DNA of 64,000 bases from Oscillospiraceae bacterium (GCA_022801715.1 JAAWSV010000007.1:1-64000), one strand, 5' to 3'; numbered from the stretch's first letter, positions 1 to 8,186 are shown. Made by a program: numbers and translations. Notes: generated by a model not told the origin, from the letters alone.

Positions 1-11
1 AGCTTGTTCAT
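1..11 (-). CDS. N-terminus of a gene running off the left edge
   Basis: Only the first three codons (Met-Asn-Lys) and part of a fourth lie in the window. The call rests on an ATG (complement of 9-11) preceded on the minus strand by a good ribosome site, GGAGG (complement of 19-23), with seven bases of spacing. Nothing can be said about its product. A small palindrome, TTACA-TTT-TGTAA, at 32-44 lies just upstream and could be an operator. Confidence 0.4.
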
Positions 12-95
12 AGTGGAACCTCCGTAAAACCTTACATTTTGTAACCAATCCTGACTGACAGTTGCCATTCATTTTTTGATTACTGTTTTACGGAC

Positions 96-126
96 ACCCG
101 CCGCAATCTGCGGCGGGTCTGTTTTT
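96..126 (+). terminator. Rho-independent terminator
   Basis: A perfect 10-bp stem (ACCCGCCGCA at 96-105, TGCGGCGGGT at 109-118) with a 3-nt loop is followed by CTGTTTTT. Nothing to its left in the window is transcribed towards it. It could serve a plus-strand transcript from outside, or act in reverse for the DUF2000 gene at 236-643. Confidence 0.6.
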
Positions 127-235
127 CACTCTTTTCACTTAATGAATGATTTTTGTTTACTTGAGGCCTGCGGGTCGCAAACTCTGGTGCGGGATTTTTG
201 TTAGTGCGGGCTTCGGGGGATACAGCCGTTTCGCT

Positions 236-643
236 CTACCGCAGCAGCGGCAGGCTGCCGGTGAGGTGATCGACCTGCTTTCGCTCCCCGCAGAGGGCCA
301 AACCTATGTAGCGCAGCGCCGTCTCCGGGGTGCGGCCCATTCTCTCAATGTACTCCTTGTAGGTGCGGCATCCTTGGGATAGGTCGGTGAAGTCCACGGC
401 GGTGAGTCCGGCCACCTCCGCCTGCCGGCGCAGGGTCCGCAGCTGCTCCTCGTCGGCGGCGAGAATGGGGATGGGGAAGGTGATGATCCCCCGGTGTACA
501 CCGCCCTCTTGGTCGAGGACATCGGCGCCTACCATGTCCGGGCGGAGCCTGCCCAGTGTGACGCTCAGGACGGCGGCTGTGTTGGCGGCCATGCCGATGG
601 GCAGAGCGGGGGAGAGGAGGATAACGCATTTTTCAGCACGCAT
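236..643 (-). CDS. DUF2000 family protein
   Basis: This 135-residue protein matches the DUF2000 pattern: an opening 'KCVILLSPALPIGMAANTAAVLSVTLG' style strand-helix (residues 5-32), then 'VGADVLDQEGGVHRGI' and 'FPIPILAADEEQLR'. The family is small, soluble and of unknown function. The start is ATG at 643 with AAGGAG upstream. It lies 42 bp downstream of the AraC-type regulator on the same strand, so the two are probably cotranscribed. An AraC regulator beside a DUF2000 protein suggests a small inducible stress or metabolite-handling unit, but the ligand is unknown. Confidence 0.75.
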   Translation of the reverse strand: MRAEKCVILLSPALPIGMAANTAAVLSVTLGRLRPDMVGADVLDQEGGVHRGIITFPIPILAADEEQLRTLRRQAEVAGLTAVDFTDLSQGCRTYKEYIERMGRTPETALRYIGLALCGERKQVDHLTGSLPLLR

Positions 644-685
644 AGGATACTCCTTTTGGCCTGCGCCTGTTCCGGCAAGCGGGCC

Positions 686-1468
686 TCATTTTTTTGCCGG
701 CTCCTGCCGGTAGCTTCCGGGGGAGCAGCCGATCAGGGCGCGGAACAGATTGGTGAGGTGGCTCTGATCGGCAAAGCCGGCGCGGATGGCCGCCTCCGCC
801 GGGGGGACGCCTTGGCGGAGGAGCTGTCCCGCCTCGGCCACCCGCAGAGCCTTTAGATAGCGGTGGGGAGTGACCTGCTTCTCCGCGGCGAAGGAGCGCA
901 GAAGAACGGACTGGCTCACCCCCACCTGCCGGCAGACCTCTGGCAGTGTCACCCGCCGGTGAAGGTTCTCTGTGAGATACTGGCAGGCGGCGGAGACCTC
1001 CGGCCGGATCGACGCCTCCGCCAGCACACCCAAGGTGCGGGTGTCCAGCAGACGGGACATGGCCTCCTGCCACTGCTCCATCCGCCGGCTGCTGCCGCTT
1101 AGGATCATGCGGTGGAGCAGGGAGAGGGCGTCGAAGAGCTCCGGACTGCCGGCGGTGGGGCACAGCCGGGGGAGGGGACCTCCGGTGAGGGCGGCCATCC
1201 GCTCGGCGGGGATGTGGAGAGCCCGGTAGCGCAGGGGGACATGCCCCTCCTGCGCGCAGCTGTGGGTATCGCCGGGGTTGAAGAGGAGAAGCTGACCTTC
1301 CCGGACAGTGAGCGTCTCTCCACGGCAGGTGAGGCGGCGGGTACCGCCGTCCATCAGTCCCACCACGTAATAGGGGTGGAAGTGAGGCGGGAAGGACTGG
1401 GAGAGGCCGTCGAAGGTCAGGGCCTCCACACCCAGCAGGGAGTCGCGATAGGCGATCTTGTGCTCCAT
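686..1468 (-). CDS. AraC family transcriptional regulator
   Basis: A 260-residue regulator. The N-terminal half is a cupin-like sensor ('PPHFHPYYVVGLMDGG' and 'LLLFNPGDTHSC', roughly residues 22-70). The C-terminal 100 residues form the double helix-turn-helix DNA-binding domain, with 'LPEVCRQVGVSQSVLLRSF' and 'AAIRAGFADQSHLTNLFRAL', ending in the usual 'GCSPGSYRQ' box. The reading frame stays open upstream to 1702, but ATG at 1468 is chosen because GGAGG lies just ahead of it. Members of this family activate neighbouring genes, so the downstream DUF2000 gene is the likely target. The cupin ligand cannot be read from sequence. Confidence 0.85.
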   Translation of the reverse strand: MEHKIAYRDSLLGVEALTFDGLSQSFPPHFHPYYVVGLMDGGTRRLTCRGETLTVREGQLLLFNPGDTHSCAQEGHVPLRYRALHIPAERMAALTGGPLPRLCPTAGSPELFDALSLLHRMILSGSSRRMEQWQEAMSRLLDTRTLGVLAEASIRPEVSAACQYLTENLHRRVTLPEVCRQVGVSQSVLLRSFAAEKQVTPHRYLKALRVAEAGQLLRQGVPPAEAAIRAGFADQSHLTNLFRALIGCSPGSYRQEPAKK

Positions 1469-1604
1469 AGAACTGCCTCCTTTGCCGAGAGTATACTTGG
1501 TTTCATGCCGTTTGTCTTGCAAAATACCGTCAAAAAAGGGGGCAGGCACCCCCATAGAAGATCGAAAAGCCCTCGGCAGAGTTTCACCGCTGGCAAGAGG
1601 CAAA

Positions 1605-1638
1605 CCCCTATACCTCCCCTCAAGGGGAGGTATAGGGG
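1605..1638. repeat. Perfect 16-bp inverted repeat
   Basis: The arms CCCCTATACCTCCCCT (1605-1620) and its exact complement (1623-1638) flank a 2-nt loop, in the gap between the rhomboid-like gene and the AraC gene. There is no T-tract on either side, so it is not a standard terminator. Such CCTCCCC/GGGGAGG palindromes occur as dispersed intergenic elements in clostridial genomes. It could also act as a transcript-end hairpin for the rhomboid-like gene. Confidence 0.7.
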
Positions 1639-1658
1639 CGAGGCACAGAGCGCGGCGA

Positions 1659-2531
1659 CTATTCCTCCGTAAAATGCACATGGTTGAAGATGTGCTCCTC
1701 ACAGAAGCAGTGGTAGCCGGCGCAGCGGGAGCAGTAGCGGAAGGACATGTTGGGGTACTCCGCGTCGGTCTTGCCGCAGACGGAGCAGCGGTGGTTGAAG
1801 GCCTTGGGAGCTTGGCTGGCCTTCACGGTCTGCCGGAAGCGGACGGCCTGTCTGCCGGTGCGGACCCGTTCCCGCTGGACCTTCCGGCTGAAGTAAGGGT
1901 AGAAGAACAGCACAAAATTCAGGAGGGCCACAATGGGGGCCATCACGCCGCCCCAGTTATGTCGGCCGGCGGCGCGGAGGATGTCATAGGCCAGCAGGAG
2001 CAGATCGGCCCAGGCTACCCACTTCATCTTCACCGGAATGATGAAAAAGAGGCGTATAACCGTCTCCGGAATCAGCACCGCGCAGGCCAAGAACATGGCC
2101 AAGTTCACGTAGTGGGTGCCCATGATATAGTCTCCGCCGCCGGTGAGGTAGAGGATGATGGAGGCGAGAATGGTCAGCACCGCACCGCTGAGGTAGTAGA
2201 TGGTAAACTTGGGCGTGCCCCAGTAGTCCTCCAGGATGCTGCCGATCCAGTAGTAGAAGTAGAGGAAGAGGGCGAAATTGATGACATTGCTGGAGAAGAT
2301 GCTGGAATACCCGTAGGGCGACACGAAGACAAAGGTGACCAGCCGCCACACCTCGCCCTTCAGTACGCCCGCCGTGGAGTAGGCCAGCAGGGAGTAGGAA
2401 ACGCCGGCGGTGACTAAGTTCAGCGCGTAGAAGATGACGGTGCCGATGATGATGTAGCGCATGAGATTGGGGATGCCCCAGTAGGGGTGCCTGCCGCAGA
2501 AGCGGTCCAGGGCGTCGTAGAGCTTTCTCAA
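1659..2531 (-). CDS. Rhomboid-like membrane protein with C-terminal zinc finger; probably not a protease
   Basis: This 290-residue protein has about six membrane segments between residues 25 and 212. It carries rhomboid-superfamily signatures: 'GEVWRLVTFVF' (59-69) and 'YFYYWIGSILEDYWG' (91-105), followed by 'FTIYYLSGA'. The catalytic GxSG motif is absent where it would be expected; the segment around 134-145 reads GDYIMGTHYVNL, with no serine. A His at 191 in 'GRHNWGG' may correspond to the TM6 position. The soluble tail (residues 240-290) holds Cys249, Cys252, Cys267, Cys270, His274, Cys275, Cys277, His280, His284 and His286, consistent with a bound metal cluster. The start is TTG at 2531, preceded by AAGGAGG. 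It is therefore probably a pseudoprotease or derlin-like membrane chaperone rather than a protease. Confidence 0.75.
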   Translation of the reverse strand: MRKLYDALDRFCGRHPYWGIPNLMRYIIIGTVIFYALNLVTAGVSYSLLAYSTAGVLKGEVWRLVTFVFVSPYGYSSIFSSNVINFALFLYFYYWIGSILEDYWGTPKFTIYYLSGAVLTILASIILYLTGGGDYIMGTHYVNLAMFLACAVLIPETVIRLFFIIPVKMKWVAWADLLLLAYDILRAAGRHNWGGVMAPIVALLNFVLFFYPYFSRKVQRERVRTGRQAVRFRQTVKASQAPKAFNHRCSVCGKTDAEYPNMSFRYCSRCAGYHCFCEEHIFNHVHFTEE

Positions 2532-2651
2532 GGGTAGATCCTCCTTGCGGGTGCTTTTTCTTATCAGTTCAGTTTACCCGAAACAGGCGGGAAAATTATC
2601 ACAGAAATGTAAATTATCTCCGTTTTGGAGGGAGAGAGCAGGCGGTCCGCG

Positions 2652-3521
2652 TCAGTCGGGGCAGATCATCCCGTTTACAAAGCGCATGTTATCAGAGGCC
2701 AGGACCTTTCGGACATACTTCCACTTCGTGCCTCGCGGCTTCTTATAGAACCGCAGGAAGTGCAGCAGAAGGCCGCAGAGCGCCTCCCGATCCCCCTCCC
2801 GGCCCTCCTCCGGGAGATACCGGTGGACATAGCCGCTCTGGGAGGTGCGGGCGTCAAAATAGAGGTCATAGCCGCCCTCCCGGATATCGCACTGCATGAT
2901 CGTGGCCCCCTGACAGCGGAGCAGCAGACTGGTGAACTCCCCGGCCTGGGCCCTTGTCAGAAGGCTTTGCAGGATCTCCGGATAGCTGTCCCGGTCCTTG
3001 GTCTCGATGGTTTGAGAGAAGCGGCTCCCGTCCGGGCGCCAAGCGAAGATCTGCGCGGGGCGGGAGGGGATATATTTCAGGGGGGTGAAGCCGGTGGTGT
3101 CAATGGAGAGTATGCGGCCCTCCTCTGCCAGAAAGTTGTAGAGATAGGTGTAGGGCTGCTCCGCCGCGATGTAGTCGCTGTCACCGTCGGTCACGTGCTG
3201 GAACTGATCCAGCGCGAGGGCCTCTGCCTTCAGCTCCCGGGCGTACTTTACCGGGATGACCCAGCAGGCGAACTGGTTGGACTGGTTAAGGTCTGCGCCG
3301 TGGGCGGTTAGGCTCAGCAGGGGGTTGGAGCTGATCCCCGTGTACCACAGGTTGTCCCGGAGGACCGGTGACAGGCTGCGGGATAGGGAGTGCTCCGGCT
3401 CGTGCCGCAGACTATCGCCGTTGAGATAGCTGTAGCGCCGGATCAGGTCCTCTTTCGCTTTTTTCAGGGATATGTTGCACTGGTAATTTTTCAGCTCCTC
3501 GGGGTCTGTCATATACCACAT
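2652..3521 (-). CDS. Conserved-looking hypothetical protein
   Basis: A 289-residue soluble protein with no signal peptide or membrane segment and no family I recognise. It is rich in Tyr, Leu and charged residues. A C-terminal cluster 'KKPRGTKWKYVRKVL' (around 262-276) is basic. ATG at 3521 is chosen because GGAGG lies 8 bases ahead; a second Met three codons later is possible. It lies 21 bp downstream of the DUF2461 gene on the same strand, so it is probably the second gene of that transcript. Confidence 0.65.
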   Translation of the reverse strand: MWYMTDPEELKNYQCNISLKKAKEDLIRRYSYLNGDSLRHEPEHSLSRSLSPVLRDNLWYTGISSNPLLSLTAHGADLNQSNQFACWVIPVKYARELKAEALALDQFQHVTDGDSDYIAAEQPYTYLYNFLAEEGRILSIDTTGFTPLKYIPSRPAQIFAWRPDGSRFSQTIETKDRDSYPEILQSLLTRAQAGEFTSLLLRCQGATIMQCDIREGGYDLYFDARTSQSGYVHRYLPEEGREGDREALCGLLLHFLRFYKKPRGTKWKYVRKVLASDNMRFVNGMICPD

Positions 3522-3542
3522 AGCTGCGGCCTCCTGTTCAAA

Positions 3543-4205
3543 TCACTCCTGCGTACACAGGGCGGCGAATCGCTCATAGTAGGGTACAAGGAAGTCAAAG
3601 CCCCCCTCGACCCGCTCCAATAGGGCGGGGGTGAAGACCAGCTCGTCATAGGGCCGGTCGCAGCAGAGGCTCAGGCTCTTGCGGCTGATCCAAGGCTCCA
3701 AAATGGGGGAGGGGGCGGTCTTTTTTCTGGCGTACTCCGGTCCCTCCAGGTGGAAATCCTCCTGTCGCTGGAGCTTCCGGGCCAAGTCCTCCATGGGCCG
3801 GGGATTGGCGGCAGTCTCCCGGCGGAAGCGCTCCATGGTCTGGGCGGTGGCGCTGTAGAAGCCCATGCCGTAGGAGCAGAGCTCCGGGGAGATCTCGAAG
3901 TAGAACACGGGACGGCAGGTCCAGGCCTCGCTCTCCACCCGCAGGGAGAGCCAGAGGTGGTCCTTGTAGGGTCCCCGTCCAAAGAGCCGCCGGGCGTCCC
4001 GATAGATCCGGGAGACGTGGAGGTTCAGCCCCAGCTTGGGATAGCGGTCCGCCATGTAGGCGTAAAGGGCCTCCCCTAAGGCCTTCATGGGGCGCTGGAC
4101 GTGGGAGAGGTAGGTTTGTTTGTTCTCCTCGAACCAAGCCCTGTCGTTGTTGAAGCGGATATTCCAGAGGAAATCCACTGTGTCCTGCGTAAAACCGGTA
4201 AACAT
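3543..4205 (-). CDS. DUF2461 (TIGR02453-type) family protein
   Basis: This 220-residue protein opens with 'FTGFTQDTVDFLWNIRFNNDRAWFEENKQTY', typical of the DUF2461/TIGR02453 family. A mid-section 'HVSRIYRDARRLFGRGPYKDHLWLSLR' follows, and the region near 'GFYSATAQTMERFRR' is also family-typical. The biochemical role of the family is not known; members are soluble and widespread. The start is ATG at 4205; an in-frame extension to 4253 has no ribosome site. A promoter reads into it from 4296 to 4269, and it probably also drives the unknown gene at 2652-3521. Confidence 0.8.
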   Translation of the reverse strand: MFTGFTQDTVDFLWNIRFNNDRAWFEENKQTYLSHVQRPMKALGEALYAYMADRYPKLGLNLHVSRIYRDARRLFGRGPYKDHLWLSLRVESEAWTCRPVFYFEISPELCSYGMGFYSATAQTMERFRRETAANPRPMEDLARKLQRQEDFHLEGPEYARKKTAPSPILEPWISRKSLSLCCDRPYDELVFTPALLERVEGGFDFLVPYYERFAALCTQE

Positions 4206-4268
4206 AGGTGCTCCTTTGCCGTCCTCCGGAAGGTTTAGGGGTGGTGGCCCCAAGGAGAGGACAACCCT

Positions 4269-4296
4269 ATTATACCGCGCCGCGGAATTTTTTCAA
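4269..4296 (-). promoter_or_regulatory. Promoter for the DUF2461 gene
   Basis: On the minus strand, TTGAAA (4296-4291) and TATAAT (4274-4269) are separated by 16 bp. They lie about 65 bp upstream of the DUF2461 start. Confidence 0.5.
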
Positions 4297-4390
4297 CGCT
4301 GACTTGCGGCAAGTCTCCCTTCCTGCGCCCTCCCGACGAAAACTATAGGGCCCCGCCGGCGTCAGCCCCCCTTCTCCGCCTGTATAGGTC

Positions 4391-4419
4391 TTTACAACCC
4401 TGCGGAGACCCGCTATAAT
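4391..4419 (+). promoter_or_regulatory. Promoter for pyruvate kinase
   Basis: TTTACA (4391-4396) and TATAAT (4414-4419) are separated by 17 bp. The pyruvate kinase start follows 42 bp downstream, with GGAG ahead of it. Confidence 0.65.
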
Positions 4420-4461
4420 AGGTGCCTACAGAAAAGACACTGTGATAAAGGAGACCATTCT

Positions 4462-5874
4462 ATGAGAAAAACAAAGATTGTCTGTACCATCGGCCCGGCC
4501 TGCGAGTCGGAGGAGGTCCTTACTGCCATGTGTGAGGCGGGCATGAACGTGGCCCGCCTGAACTTCTCCCACGGTACCCATCCCGAGCAGCAGAAGAAGG
4601 TCGATCTCATCAAGAAGGTCCGGGAGAAGCTCCACCTGCCCATCGCCATCATGCTGGACACCAAGGGTCCGGAGTACCGCATCCGCACCTTCCAGAGCGG
4701 GAAGATCACCCTCCGCGAGGGGGACCGATTCGCCTTCACCACCGAGCAGATTGTGGGTGACGAGCACCGTGTGGCCGTCAGCTACGCGGGACTGGTCCAG
4801 GATTTGGCTGTGGGGGACAAGATCCTCCTCAACAACGGCCTCCTCTCCTTTGAGGTGGAGGAGCTTACCGCCACCGACGCCATCTGCCGCGTTCTGGTGG
4901 GGGGCGAGACCTCCAACAACAAGAGCATGAGCTTTCCCAACAAGGTCTTAAACCAGGTCTACCTCAGCGAGCAGGACAAGGCGGACATCCTCTTTGGCAT
5001 CCACAACGGCGTGGACTACATCGCCTGCTCCTTCGTCTCCCGCCGGGAGGATCTGGAGGACATCCAGCGGTTTTTGGACGAGAACGGCGCGGGAAACATC
5101 GGCCTCATCGCCAAGATCGAGAATCAGTCCGGCATCGACAACATCGAGGACATCTGCGCCGCCTGTGAGGGTATCATGATTGGCCGGGGGGATCTGGGGG
5201 TGGAGGTTCCCTTTGAGCAGCTTCCCGCCATCCAGAAGCAGCTGATTACCAAGTGCCGTCTCTTGGGCAAGCGGGTGATCACCGCCACGGAGATGCTGGA
5301 GTCCATGATCCAGAATGCCCGCCCCACCCGCGCGGAGATCTCCGACGTGGCCAACGCGGTGTACGACGGCTCCTCCGCCATCATGCTCTCCGGCGAGACC
5401 GCCGTGGGCAGGTATCCGGCGGAGACGGTGGCCACCATGTCCCGGATTGCCGAGGAGACGGAGAACTCCATCAACTACAAAAAGCGCCTCAACAACAGCG
5501 ATTTCACCATCAAGGACACCGTGGACGCCATCTCCCACGCCACCTGCGGCGTGGCGGTGGACATCGGAGCCAAGGCCATTGTGGCCTGCTCCCTCTCCGG
5601 GATGACCGTGCGCATGGTCTCCCGCTTCCGCCCGCCGGTGGATATCATCGGCCTCACCACCAACGAGCGCACCTGGAGGCTCCTGGCCCTCAGCTGGGGC
5701 GTCACACCGATGATGTGCGACGAGTTCGCCTCCACAGATGTGCTGTTCTACACCGCCCAGCAGGTGGCCAAGGAGATCCTGCACTTGGAGAAGGGGGACA
5801 AGATCGTCATCACCGGCGGCGTGACCAATGGCCGCTCGGGGAACACGAACCTTCTGAAGGTGGAGCAGATATAG
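4462..5874 (+). CDS. pyk: Pyruvate kinase
   Basis: A 470-residue glycolytic enzyme that transfers phosphate from phosphoenolpyruvate to ADP, giving pyruvate and ATP in the cytosol. Diagnostic stretches are all present: the N-terminal 'KTKIVCTIGPA', 'NVARLNFSHG', 'MLDTKGPEYR', the lysine loop 'LIAKIENQSG', 'IMIGRGDLGVE' and the cation/substrate loop 'VITATEMLESM'. The length matches the short form, with A, B and C domains only; the extra C-terminal PEP-utiliser domain found in Bacillus enzymes is absent. It has its own promoter and is followed by a terminator, so it appears to be a single-gene unit. Confidence 0.97.
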   Translation: MRKTKIVCTIGPACESEEVLTAMCEAGMNVARLNFSHGTHPEQQKKVDLIKKVREKLHLPIAIMLDTKGPEYRIRTFQSGKITLREGDRFAFTTEQIVGDEHRVAVSYAGLVQDLAVGDKILLNNGLLSFEVEELTATDAICRVLVGGETSNNKSMSFPNKVLNQVYLSEQDKADILFGIHNGVDYIACSFVSRREDLEDIQRFLDENGAGNIGLIAKIENQSGIDNIEDICAACEGIMIGRGDLGVEVPFEQLPAIQKQLITKCRLLGKRVITATEMLESMIQNARPTRAEISDVANAVYDGSSAIMLSGETAVGRYPAETVATMSRIAEETENSINYKKRLNNSDFTIKDTVDAISHATCGVAVDIGAKAIVACSLSGMTVRMVSRFRPPVDIIGLTTNERTWRLLALSWGVTPMMCDEFASTDVLFYTAQQVAKEILHLEKGDKIVITGGVTNGRSGNTNLLKVEQI

Positions 5875-5891
5875 GGTCAAGGGCCGTCATC

Positions 5892-5923
5892 AGGGCGTCA
5901 TCCTTCGGGATGGCGCCCTTTTT
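5892..5923 (+). terminator. Terminator of pyk
   Basis: A stem (AGGGCGTCATCC at 5892-5903 with GGATGGCGCCCT at 5908-5919, one mismatch) with a TTCG loop is followed by a short T-run. Confidence 0.8.
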
Positions 5924-5964
5924 CCGCTCCTAAAGCTACCGGCAAAAAAATTTCCGCATCCCCC

Positions 5965-5993
5965 TTGACAACTGTGTATATAGCGTATATACT
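5965..5993 (+). promoter_or_regulatory. Promoter with embedded palindromic operator for the GntR/ABC operon
   Basis: TTGACA (5965-5970) and TATACT (5988-5993) are spaced by 17 bp. A perfect inverted repeat, GTATATA-GCG-TATATAC (5976-5992), fills the spacer and overlaps the -10 box. YtrA-type GntR regulators bind such palindromes, so self-repression by the product of 6034-6417 is the likely control. Confidence 0.75.
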
Positions 5994-6033
5994 GTAACTA
6001 TCGAATATGTACAGTTCGAAAATGAGGTACCTT

Positions 6034-6417
6034 ATGGAGATTTACATCAGCAACAGCAGCGGCGTACCCATCTACGCCCAGATCACCGACCAGATCCGCG
6101 GTAAGATTCTCTCCGGGGAGCTGCGGGAGGGGGAGATGCTGCCCAGCATCCGGTTTTTGGCCAAGGAGCTGCGCATCAGCGTCATCACCACCAAGCGGGC
6201 CTATGAGGACTTGGAGCAGGCGGGATTTCTCTACACTCTGCCCGGCAAGGGCTGCTTCGTGGCGGCCCAGGACCCGGCCATCCACCGGGAGGAGGCCCTG
6301 CGGAAGGTGGAGGAGCATCTGCAAAACGCCATTGACGCCGCCCGGGCCGGGGGCGTGTCCGCCGGGGAGGTCCGCGACACACTGGAGGTGCTCTTGGATG
6401 GGGAGTACAGCAAGTAA
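6034..6417 (+). CDS. GntR family (YtrA subfamily) transcriptional regulator
   Basis: A 127-residue repressor with an N-terminal winged helix ('VPIYAQITDQIRGKILSGELREGEMLPSIRFLAKEL', residues 11-46, and 'TTKRAYEDLEQAGFLYTLPGKGCFV'). The C-terminal tail is short and helical. This compact layout without a large ligand domain is typical of the YtrA subfamily, which controls adjacent ABC exporters. The start is ATG at 6034, where GAGG lies upstream; an upstream Met at 6007 lacks a ribosome site and falls close to the transcription start. The ABC ATPase follows 12 bp downstream, in the same operon. Confidence 0.88.
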   Translation: MEIYISNSSGVPIYAQITDQIRGKILSGELREGEMLPSIRFLAKELRISVITTKRAYEDLEQAGFLYTLPGKGCFVAAQDPAIHREEALRKVEEHLQNAIDAARAGGVSAGEVRDTLEVLLDGEYSK

Positions 6418-6429
6418 GGAGATACCACT

Positions 6430-7284
6430 ATGGAAAATCTGATTGAGGTCCATGGCCTCTGTAAGCGCTACAAGGGCTTTGCCTTAGAGAACGTTGACCT
6501 GACAGTCCCCGCCGGGACCATTGTGGGTCTGATCGGGGAGAACGGGGCGGGGAAGACCACCACCCTCAAGTCCATTCTGCACGTGATCCGCCCCGACGGC
6601 GGGACCATCCGCCTTCTGGGGGGCGACCCTGACGCGGAGGCCTCCCGCTCGGAGGTGGGCGTGGTGTTTGAGGACGCCTACTTCTACGGTGGCCTCAGCG
6701 CCCGGCAGATCGACCGCATCATGTCCGGCATCCACCGGAGCTGGGACAGCGGATTGTTTTTCGACTACTGCCGCCGCTTTGAGCTGGAGGAGAAGAAGCC
6801 GGTGAAGGATTTCAGCCGGGGTATGCGGATAAAAATGAGCTTGGCCACCGCCCTGTCCCACCGCCCCCGCCTGCTGGTCCTGGATGAGGCCACCAGCGGG
6901 CTGGACCCGGTGGTCCGGGGGGAGCTGCTGGACCTGTTTTTGGAGTTCATTCAGGACGAGGCGCACAGTATCCTCCTCTCCAGCCACATCACCGGCGACC
7001 TGGAGCGGGTGGCGGACCAGATCGCCTACATCCACCAAGGCCGCCTGCTGTTCCAGAGGGACAAGGATGAGCTGCTGGAGGACACCGCCATTCTCCGCTG
7101 CGCCGCCGGGGAGATCGACCGCCTCCCAAAGGAGCTGGTGCTGGCCCGGCACAGCGGGCCCATGGGCGCTGCCGCTTTGGTGCAGCACCCGGAGAAGGTC
7201 CGCCGCTACCTGCCCGCAGCGGTGCTGGACCGGGCGAGGATCGACGAGATGATGCAGTTTATTGCAGGGAGGGACGCCCAATGA
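6430..7284 (+). CDS. ABC transporter ATP-binding protein (BcrA/YtrB type)
   Basis: A 284-residue nucleotide-binding subunit with the Walker A motif 'GENGAGKTTT' (around residues 37-46), a divergent signature 'FSRGMRIKMSLA' and Walker B 'LLVLDEATSGLDP', followed by the H-loop 'ILLSSHITGDLERV'. The C-terminal 60 residues form the extension common in drug or peptide exporter ATPases. It overlaps the permease by four bases (ATGA at 7281-7284), indicating coupled translation. With the upstream YtrA-type regulator it forms a self-regulated exporter operon, usually induced by cell-envelope stress or antimicrobial peptides. The actual substrate is unknown. Confidence 0.92.
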   Translation: MENLIEVHGLCKRYKGFALENVDLTVPAGTIVGLIGENGAGKTTTLKSILHVIRPDGGTIRLLGGDPDAEASRSEVGVVFEDAYFYGGLSARQIDRIMSGIHRSWDSGLFFDYCRRFELEEKKPVKDFSRGMRIKMSLATALSHRPRLLVLDEATSGLDPVVRGELLDLFLEFIQDEAHSILLSSHITGDLERVADQIAYIHQGRLLFQRDKDELLEDTAILRCAAGEIDRLPKELVLARHSGPMGAAALVQHPEKVRRYLPAAVLDRARIDEMMQFIAGRDAQ

Positions 7285-7946
7285 GGGGACTGATTTACAA
7301 GGATTTTGATACATTGATGGAGGTCTATAAGAAGAATCTGCTGCTGGTGGCGGTCCTGTATGGCTTCATGACTGTTGCCATGAAGAATGACTTCTTCCTC
7401 TACTTCAGCATCTGGATGATGGGGTTCTATGGCCTCACCGCCTTCTCCTTGGATACCCAGTGCGGCTGGGACCGGTACGCCCGGACCCTGCCCATTCAGG
7501 ACTGGAAGATCGTGGCCGCCAAGTTTGTTACCGGTCTCCTCTATATAGGCATCGCTGTGGCCTACAGCATCGTCATGGGCGTGGTCAGCCGGATTGTCAA
7601 CGGCACCTTGGCCCACAGCTGGGGGGAGCTGCTGGCCACCGTCGGACTGATAACCGCCATAGTTGTCGCCTCCACCAGCATAATGTACTTTTTGGCCGTC
7701 AAGTTCAGTCCGGAGAAGGCCCGGACCTACTTTATGATTGTGTTTATGGCCATCTTTGCCGGCTTCTTTCTGCTGGACAGGGCGGGGATTCTCGAGGATT
7801 TTCCCGTGGAACGGCTTCAGACCTTCGGCCTGTGGCTGGAGGGGAATGCGGCACTGGCGGTGCTGCTGGCGCTTCTCGCCGCCGCTGTGGTGCTGCTGGT
7901 TATGCTGGCGGCGGCCTGCGGGGTGTATCGGCGCAAGGAGTTTTAG
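7281..7946 (+). CDS. ABC-2 type membrane permease
   Basis: A 221-residue integral membrane protein with about six hydrophobic segments. The first is near residues 20-55 ('LLLVAVLYGFMTV', 'FLYFSIWMMGFYGLTAF') and the last is near 190-215. The opening 'MRGLIYKDF' is typical of the ABC2_membrane_5 group, which partners YtrB-like ATPases. The motif 'LPIQDWKIVAAKFVTGLLY' also fits this group. It starts within the ATPase gene's stop codon. A strong terminator at 8032-8066 closes the operon. Confidence 0.85.
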   Translation: MRGLIYKDFDTLMEVYKKNLLLVAVLYGFMTVAMKNDFFLYFSIWMMGFYGLTAFSLDTQCGWDRYARTLPIQDWKIVAAKFVTGLLYIGIAVAYSIVMGVVSRIVNGTLAHSWGELLATVGLITAIVVASTSIMYFLAVKFSPEKARTYFMIVFMAIFAGFFLLDRAGILEDFPVERLQTFGLWLEGNAALAVLLALLAAAVVLLVMLAAACGVYRRKEF

Positions 7947-8031
7947 GAATTTCGCTTGAAATCTGCGGGCCCCAGACGCTCGGTGTTTTGCCGCTGAGGC
8001 GGCAAACGCGGCGGGATGGGGAGCGGAAGGG

Positions 8032-8066
8032 AAAACAGACTGACGGGTATCCGTCGGTCTGTTTTT
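8032..8066 (+). terminator. Terminator of the GntR/ABC operon
   Basis: AAAACAGACTGACGG and CCGTCGGTCTGTTTTT form a long stem with one G-T pair and a short loop, followed by five Ts. The rest of the 308-bp gap (7947-8254) also holds a GC-rich hairpin TTTGCCGC/GCGGCAAA near 7986-8006 and the promoter of the next gene. Confidence 0.85.
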
Positions 8067-8186
8067 GTCGGCTGTCAAAAGGTCAATCGTCCGCCGGCAG
8101 GTGACAAATTTCGTTCCGCAGCTAAAATTTACCGCGGGATGGCCAAAGCACAGCTTTGACATCCTGCTGTTTCCTGAAAAAAGAGG

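Noticed and set aside
1458-2417. A 319-codon plus-strand open frame
   Set aside because: It is antisense to the rhomboid-like gene and part of the AraC gene and has low-complexity Gly/Ala/Val composition; it is a GC-rich shadow frame.
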